Assembly (NCBI GenBank): GCA_965227215.1
Contig: OZ245729.1
Span: 930,001 to 994,000, forward strand
Source of the DNA: Gracilimonas sp965227215
GTDB taxonomy: Bacteria > Bacteroidota > Rhodothermia > Balneolales > Balneolaceae
Length of the DNA: 64,000 bases
Reading direction: 5' to 3'
Below the pieces are notes generated by a model. The model did not search any database and had not been told where the DNA came from. It saw only the letters and a list, made by a program, of their open reading frames with translations. Shown here piece by piece: positions 59,856 to 64,000 of the stretch. Positions within the stretch are counted from its first letter, which is position 1, and every line of letters begins with the position of its first letter. The position numbers were made by a program, and so were the translations under genes.

Positions 59856-61343
59856 TTATATCTCAAAAGCGATGTATTGTTCCAGATCATTCCTTTTAAC
59901 AGTCAACAAAACAACATCACTTTCTATTTCCTCAATTTGCTCGTAAAAATCTGATGCTGAATCAATAGGTGTTTTGCCAACTTCGGTAATAATGTCTTGG
60001 GATCTTAGCCCTCTTTCATAGGCATTACTCCCTTCTCTCACTTCCAGAACAACTACGCCTTCGGTTTCGTTTTCGATATTGAGCTGTCTGCGAATTTCAG
60101 ATGACAGCTCCCGTACCGTAAAGCCAAGCCGTTCGTCCATCTCTTCTTTATTCTGAGGAGTGACAGAAGCTAATTGTTCCTCAGTACGCTTTCCTAACGT
60201 AACATTAAGCGTCATATTTTCTTCATCACGGATAATACCCAGGGTAATTTTATCGCCTGGCTTAAATGCCGCAATTCTGGTTCGGAAACTGGCCCAGTCT
60301 TTAACTTTTTCCTCATTTAGGGACACAATAATGTCCTTTTCCTGTAAGCCTGCTTTTTCAGCAGGCCCGTCTTCTTCAACACGGCCTACCATAATTCCAC
60401 GGATATCCCCAAGTCCCAGTCCACGTGCCATGGTTTGATCTACTTCTCCGGCCATGTACATGCCCAGGTATCCTCTTGAAACCTCACCGTCGTCAATCAG
60501 GTCGTTCATAATTCGTTTTGCCAGATTGATAGGAATAGTAAATCCAATTCCGTCATTTCCACCTGATCGTGATGCAATAGCTGAATTAATACCTACTAAT
60601 TCTCCATTAACATCAATGAGGGCACCGCCTGAGTTACCGGGATTAATGGCTGCATCAGTCTGAATAAAATCTTCATAACCAACCCATTGCTCCTGCCGGT
60701 TTTGGATCAACCCAATATTCCGTCCTTTGGCAGAGACGATTCCAAATGAAACCGTATGTGCTAAATTCTCGCTAAGTGGACTTCCAATCGCCAGTACAAA
60801 TGAGCCGACTTTAAGTTCATCACTGTTTCCCATTTCAACGGCCGGGGGATTATCAACATCTATTCTCAGAACAGCGATATCGGTCTGAGGGTCTGTGCCA
60901 ATTAATTCGGCATCTACTTGGTTACCATCAAACAAACGTACCTGAATTTCATCTGCTTGTTCAATTACGTGATTATTAGTGAGGATATATCCTTCTTCCG
61001 ATACAATCACACCTGAACCTAACCCACGCTGTACACGCTCCCGGGTTTCACCATCACTTCGTGGATTTCCAAAAAACTGGGAGAAAGGGTTGATAACCCT
61101 TACTTCTTCCACTCGCTTGGTGGTAATGGTTACAACAGATGGGTTGGTTTTTTCAGCGATGTCAACTATTGCGTCATTAAAATCTTTAAGTGAAGCAACC
61201 GGTTTTTCCTCTGCAGATTCTACTTTATTATAAGTTGTAGAATCCGGAAGCGTAGCTGTGGTGCTGTCTATTGCGAGATTAAAACCTAACAACACTACTA
61301 CAGCTGCGGCTACCCCAAATATATTCTTTACAGTAGTACTCAT
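59856..61343 (-). CDS. degP: HtrA/DegP-type serine protease with two PDZ domains
   Basis: 495 residues: N-terminal membrane segment (about 7-22), trypsin-like domain with His in ILTNNHVIEQAD, Asp in DPQTDIAVLRID and Ser in NPGNSGGALIDVNGE, then PDZ1 (about 290-385, GLQEKDIIVSLNEEKVKDW) and PDZ2 (about 395-490, GLRSQDIITEVGKTPID). It is a periplasmic protease/chaperone for misfolded envelope proteins. With clpB and hsp20 it forms a proteostasis neighbourhood, all on the minus strand, each with its own terminator. Confidence 0.95.
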   Translation of the reverse strand: MSTTVKNIFGVAAAVVVLLGFNLAIDSTTATLPDSTTYNKVESAEEKPVASLKDFNDAIVDIAEKTNPSVVTITTKRVEEVRVINPFSQFFGNPRSDGETRERVQRGLGSGVIVSEEGYILTNNHVIEQADEIQVRLFDGNQVDAELIGTDPQTDIAVLRIDVDNPPAVEMGNSDELKVGSFVLAIGSPLSENLAHTVSFGIVSAKGRNIGLIQNRQEQWVGYEDFIQTDAAINPGNSGGALIDVNGELVGINSAIASRSGGNDGIGFTIPINLAKRIMNDLIDDGEVSRGYLGMYMAGEVDQTMARGLGLGDIRGIMVGRVEEDGPAEKAGLQEKDIIVSLNEEKVKDWASFRTRIAAFKPGDKITLGIIRDEENMTLNVTLGKRTEEQLASVTPQNKEEMDERLGFTVRELSSEIRRQLNIENETEGVVVLEVREGSNAYERGLRSQDIITEVGKTPIDSASDFYEQIEEIESDVVLLTVKRNDLEQYIAFEI

Positions 61344-61447
61344 ATGTATTCTGATTTAATTGTTGTTCATGGATTGCGGTATTAACAACGCATCACGTTT
61401 TTAAAATTGTGTGCTCCCACAAACCTTTACAATTCAGTAGACATAAA

Positions 61448-61482
61448 TAAGAAACCGAAGCCCCATTCAAGGGACTTCGGCT
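61448..61482 (-). terminator. Intrinsic terminator of hsp20
   Basis: On the minus strand CCGAAGTCCC (61480-61471) pairs with GGGGCTTCGG (61464-61455), with one G-T pair, followed by tttctta. It begins 24 bp after the hsp20 stop and separates hsp20 from htrA. Confidence 0.82.
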
Positions 61483-61504
61483 CCCTTAACCTAATGGATC
61501 AGAT

Positions 61505-61933
61505 TTATGAAATCTCGATCTTCTTCTTAACCTTTTCTTCGCTTTTTGCAATGGTGATATTCAGTATGCCATTTTCATATTTAGCGGCAATGCTTTCCTC
61601 ATCAATACTGTCGGGCAGTTGAAAAGAACGGCTGAAAGAGCCATAGCTTGATTCTACCCTGTGAAAGTTTTTACCACTTTCTTCATTCTCTAGTTTACGC
61701 TCACCGCTAATGGTCAGGTGACCGTTATCAAGATCAACGTTAATATCTTCTTTGTTCATACCGGGCAGAGATACTGAAACTTCAAATTGCTCGTCCGTTT
61801 CAGATATGTCAACGGAAGGCATGAAACTGTCATTCTTGTAGTTCAGTGATTCATTGAAAAATTCATCCAGGATGTCACTGAATCTTTTTGAGTGAAGATC
61901 AACATTGGGTCGGGTGTAATTAATAAGTGCCAT
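61505..61933 (-). CDS. Hsp20/alpha-crystallin small heat shock protein
   Basis: 142 residues: N-terminal arm, alpha-crystallin domain (about 40-130) with FEVSVSLPGMNKEDINVDLD and the C-terminal ENGILNITIAK with a later IEIS tail. It forms oligomers that hold unfolding proteins. GAGGT precedes the ATG by 6 bp. The promoter region carries a sigma-54-type -24/-12 element and repeated TGACAG boxes. Confidence 0.95.
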   Translation of the reverse strand: MALINYTRPNVDLHSKRFSDILDEFFNESLNYKNDSFMPSVDISETDEQFEVSVSLPGMNKEDINVDLDNGHLTISGERKLENEESGKNFHRVESSYGSFSRSFQLPDSIDEESIAAKYENGILNITIAKSEEKVKKKIEIS

Positions 61934-61985
61934 AATTAACCTCGCATTTAAGTTTTCGCATTTTTCATTAATTCACTTCTATTAT

Positions 61986-62001
61986 TGCAAGGCATATGCC
62001 A
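61986..62001 (-). promoter_or_regulatory. Sigma-54 (-24/-12) promoter of hsp20
   Basis: On the minus strand TGGCATATGCCTTGCA matches the sigma-54 consensus TGGCAYRNNNNTTGCW at every fixed position, with GG and GC exactly 10 bases apart. It lies about 53-68 bp upstream of the hsp20 start, giving a predicted leader of about 40 bases. Confidence 0.75.
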
Positions 62002-62025
62002 ACATAAACAGCAGGAGATTTTTGC

Positions 62026-62133
62026 TGACAGACGGGCAAACGATACTGATGAAATTTCAGGCGGTGTCGATAAAATGGAAAGGTTGACAGTGAAGTCATT
62101 TCAAGTATGACAGACTTCAGACAAAATTGACAG
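62026..62133. promoter_or_regulatory. Candidate upstream activator sites (TGACAG boxes) for hsp20
   Basis: TGACAG occurs at 62026, 62085, 62108 and 62128 (plus strand). The 62085-62119 part also has dyad symmetry: tgaagtca (62091-62098) against gacttca (62113-62119). Position, 25-150 bp upstream of the -24 box, suits a sigma-54 enhancer-binding protein. Confidence 0.5.
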
Positions 62134-62135
62134 GG

Positions 62136-62331
62136 GTGAGAATAAGTTTTAGGTGTTAAGAGCAAGGCGTTAGGTTTAAGTTGGGCATGCTAAACTCTTG
62201 CTACAGATATGAAGGACCTTTTCTATTACCAGCCAGTAAGCATTTCTTGGCAAAGATTCACCGCTAAGCTCTGAATAACAACCTAAAACCTATAACCTAA
62301 CACCTAAAACCTTGCCCCTAACACCTCTCAC
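62136..62331. repeat. Inverted repeat covering the DAHP synthase stop codon (taggtgttaggtt word)
   Basis: Left arm 62136-62184 and right arm 62279-62331 are imperfect reverse complements built from aggtgttagg and ttttaggtt units with a shared gcaagg block; a 94-base central part shows no gene. The right arm contains the stop codon (62328-62330) of the leftward DAHP synthase gene. The left arm abuts the hsp20 regulatory boxes. Confidence 0.72.
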
Positions 62332-63686
62332 GAATAACTCTTTTTCCACTCGCGGGCTACGAGGAAAGCCATTTCCAGGCTCTGTTCGTAATTGAGACGC
62401 GGATCACAAAAAGTCTCATAATTATGCTGAAGCTCTTTTTCACCCAAGCCTTTTGCACCTCCTACGCATTCGGTCACGTTATCACCGGTAAGCTCCAGGT
62501 GAACTCCCCCGAGGTAGCTTCCCTCCGACCGGTGTATCGCAAAAGAAGACTGTACTTCACTTAGAATATCGTCGAAGTTGCGGGTTTTGATACCACCATC
62601 GGTGCTGAATGTATTTCCGTGCATAGGGTCTGAACTCCAAACTACCGGGAAACCTTCTCGGCGAACGGCTTGTATCAACTTGGGAAGTTCTTCTTCTACC
62701 ACATCCTTCCCGAAACGAGTGATGAGCACAATTTTACCAGCTTCATGATTCGGGTTCAGTGTTTCAATTAATTTCATTGTTTCGTCAATTTCATACGGTG
62801 GCCCCACTTTAATACCCACCGGATTATTGATTCCCTTAAAGTATTCAACATGGGCACCGTCCAGATCCCGAGTTCGATTACCCAGCCATACCATATGCGC
62901 ACTCAGGTTAAAGTATCCTTTCTTACGGGGAACAGGCCGGGTTTGGGCCGAATCGTAGTAAAGGTTTAACGCCTCGTGAGAAGTATAGAAATCTACCTTC
63001 TGCAGGGTCGAAAACGTATCCGGAGCAATAGATTCCACAAAGCGCACTGCCTTGGTGATGGAGTTAACCATGTCCTCATACTCAGCGTAATACTCATTAT
63101 TCTGCATAAAATCGAGTTCCCATTGCTCAGGATGATGAAGGTCGGCAAAACCTTCATCTGCCAGAGCACGCAAGAAATTCAGCGTTAAGCCGGCTTTGTG
63201 ATATCCTTCCAGCAGTCGCTGCGGATCAGGCATACGTATTCCGGATTCAGACTCATATCCATTAATAAGATCTCCCCGGTAATTATGGATTTCTTCCCCA
63301 TTTACTGTTTCAAAATCATTGGAGCGAGGCTTGGCATACTGCCCGGCAATCCGACCAACTCTCAATACCGGAACACCCATCTCATGGATCAGGATAAAGC
63401 TGGTTTGAAGTAGCACCTTCACCATGTTCACAATTTTAGGAGCTTTGGTAGCATCAAAACTTTCAGCGCAGTCTCCACCCTGTAACAAAAATGCCTTTCC
63501 GGCGGCTACCTTGGCCAGCTTATCCTTAAGGGCTTCAATTTCCCAGGAAGTAACAAGCGGTGGCAACGACTTCAGGGTTTCAAAACTTTTATCCAATTGC
63601 TCTTGATCGGGATACTCCGGCAGTTGTTTAACCGGTTTATCTTTCCATGATGTTGGTGACCAATTTTTATGTGCTACTTCTTGCAT
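62328..63686 (-). CDS. Class II 3-deoxy-7-phosphoheptulonate (DAHP) synthase
   Basis: 452 residues of the plant-type class II enzyme: FLLQGGDCAESFDATKAP, VLRVGRIAGQYAKPRS, SAHMVWLGNRTRDLDGAHVE, KVGPPYEID, DPMHGNTFS and GVHLELTGDNVTECVGGA (metal and PEP ligands). It makes the first intermediate of aromatic amino acid biosynthesis from PEP and erythrose 4-phosphate. No allosteric or chorismate mutase domain is attached. Its stop codon lies within the inverted repeat described above. Confidence 0.96.
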   Translation of the reverse strand: MQEVAHKNWSPTSWKDKPVKQLPEYPDQEQLDKSFETLKSLPPLVTSWEIEALKDKLAKVAAGKAFLLQGGDCAESFDATKAPKIVNMVKVLLQTSFILIHEMGVPVLRVGRIAGQYAKPRSNDFETVNGEEIHNYRGDLINGYESESGIRMPDPQRLLEGYHKAGLTLNFLRALADEGFADLHHPEQWELDFMQNNEYYAEYEDMVNSITKAVRFVESIAPDTFSTLQKVDFYTSHEALNLYYDSAQTRPVPRKKGYFNLSAHMVWLGNRTRDLDGAHVEYFKGINNPVGIKVGPPYEIDETMKLIETLNPNHEAGKIVLITRFGKDVVEEELPKLIQAVRREGFPVVWSSDPMHGNTFSTDGGIKTRNFDDILSEVQSSFAIHRSEGSYLGGVHLELTGDNVTECVGGAKGLGEKELQHNYETFCDPRLNYEQSLEMAFLVAREWKKSYS

Positions 63687-63809
63687 GCGTACAATTTTTG
63701 TTAATGAACAGGTAAACTATCGGTTTTTTGGGGTTAATGCTTAAGAAATTCTCATACACATTGTTTTGCTTAATCAAATATATTACCTAACAATTCTAAA
63801 AGTCAGATC

Positions 63810-64000
63810 ATGTTAGAAACAAAACCGCGAATTTTGGTGGTTGATGACCATCCGGCGTTGGTAACGCTTACAAGGCATAAATTAATTCAAAAGGGGTATG
63901 AGGTTTTAACCGCTCAAAACGGGGAAGATGCACTGGAATTAACCCGAACGGAATACCCAGATCTCATCCTCAGCGATGTCGATATGCCCATCATGAATGG
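63810..64000 (+). CDS. Response regulator receiver domain, 3' end outside window
   Basis: The first 63 codons encode KPRILVVDDHPALVTLTRHK and YPDLILSDVDMPIMNG, a receiver domain with the acidic pair (DD) and the phospho-acceptor Asp in LSDVDMP. The output domain lies beyond the window, so it could be a single-domain regulator, a NtrC-type activator or part of a hybrid kinase. It is divergent from the DAHP synthase gene. Confidence 0.9.
   Translation, partial: MLETKPRILVVDDHPALVTLTRHKLIQKGYEVLTAQNGEDALELTRTEYPDLILSDVDMPIMN

Noticed and set aside
59681..59890. Short minus-strand frame downstream of htrA
   Set aside because: It runs through terminator and palindrome sequence and overlaps the htrA 3' end. 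No sequence support.
1..64000. tRNA, rRNA, CRISPR, insertion sequence or prophage
   Set aside because: No cloverleaf-like sequence in the gaps, no regular spacer array, no transposase or phage-type frames were found on reading both strands.

Overview
This window looks like chromosomal DNA from the Bacteroidota/Balneolota side of the tree, most plausibly a marine or halophilic Balneolaceae-like bacterium. That placement is an inference from gene content: a fused cbb3 oxidase subunit (CcoN-CcoO), type IX secretion proteins PorU and PorV, secreted proteins with Por-type C-terminal tails, TAnnTTTG-like promoter boxes, weak Shine-Dalgarno sequences, an exosortase-family protein and a class II DAHP synthase. 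No rRNA, tRNA, CRISPR array, insertion sequence or prophage was seen.

Layout. 1-5011: cbb3 cytochrome oxidase operon (ccoNO partial, ccoQ, ccoP, ccoG, fixH, TauE/SafE-like). 5020-7713: YjjG-type nucleotidase, then LemA and two TPM-domain proteins. 7782-11580: leftward genes for methionine gamma-lyase with its Lrp regulator, glycerate 2-kinase and an orphan exosortase. 11790-14796: two acyl-CoA dehydrogenases (the second a glutaryl-CoA type) and a DUF433 antitoxin beside a decayed DUF5615 toxin. 14799-21237: small membrane and DinB-fold genes, an alpha/beta-hydrolase lacking its catalytic Ser and His, a HEAT/cyclophilin lipoprotein divergent from lexA, and L21/L27. 21310-29242: FAH-family enzyme, M23 peptidase with a TTG start, RidA, two TPR lipoproteins, a Cys/Met PLP enzyme and thiolase. 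29510-44820: a compact envelope island of PorU, PorV, an M6-like protein without its zinc motif, a gluzincin/propeller/barrel protein, a DUF5683-like protein, a PASTA protein, Rpe and PhoH. 44961-49893: MBL hydrolase, purine nucleoside phosphorylase, two lipoproteins and a PccB-type carboxyltransferase. 49907-56551: an unrecognised acidic protein, an orphan ABC ATPase, M29 aminopeptidase, a membrane-anchored LuxR-type protein, small DUF4199/DUF1801/VOC genes and a TonB-domain lipoprotein. 56682-64000: a proteostasis block (ClpB, HtrA, Hsp20), DAHP synthase and the start of a response regulator.

The most noteworthy signals are these. (1) A series of intergenic imperfect or perfect inverted repeats, each built from a different short word, lies just after or across stop codons. 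(2) A near-perfect sigma-54 promoter with TGACAG boxes sits upstream of hsp20. (3) Two well-preserved folds have lost their catalytic residues: the M6-like protein in the PorUV island and the secreted alpha/beta-hydrolase. (4) phoH has no ATG, GTG or TTG where homology says it should begin. (5) L21 carries a C-terminal Rho_N/SAP-like domain. All family assignments come from reading motifs by eye; no database search was possible.
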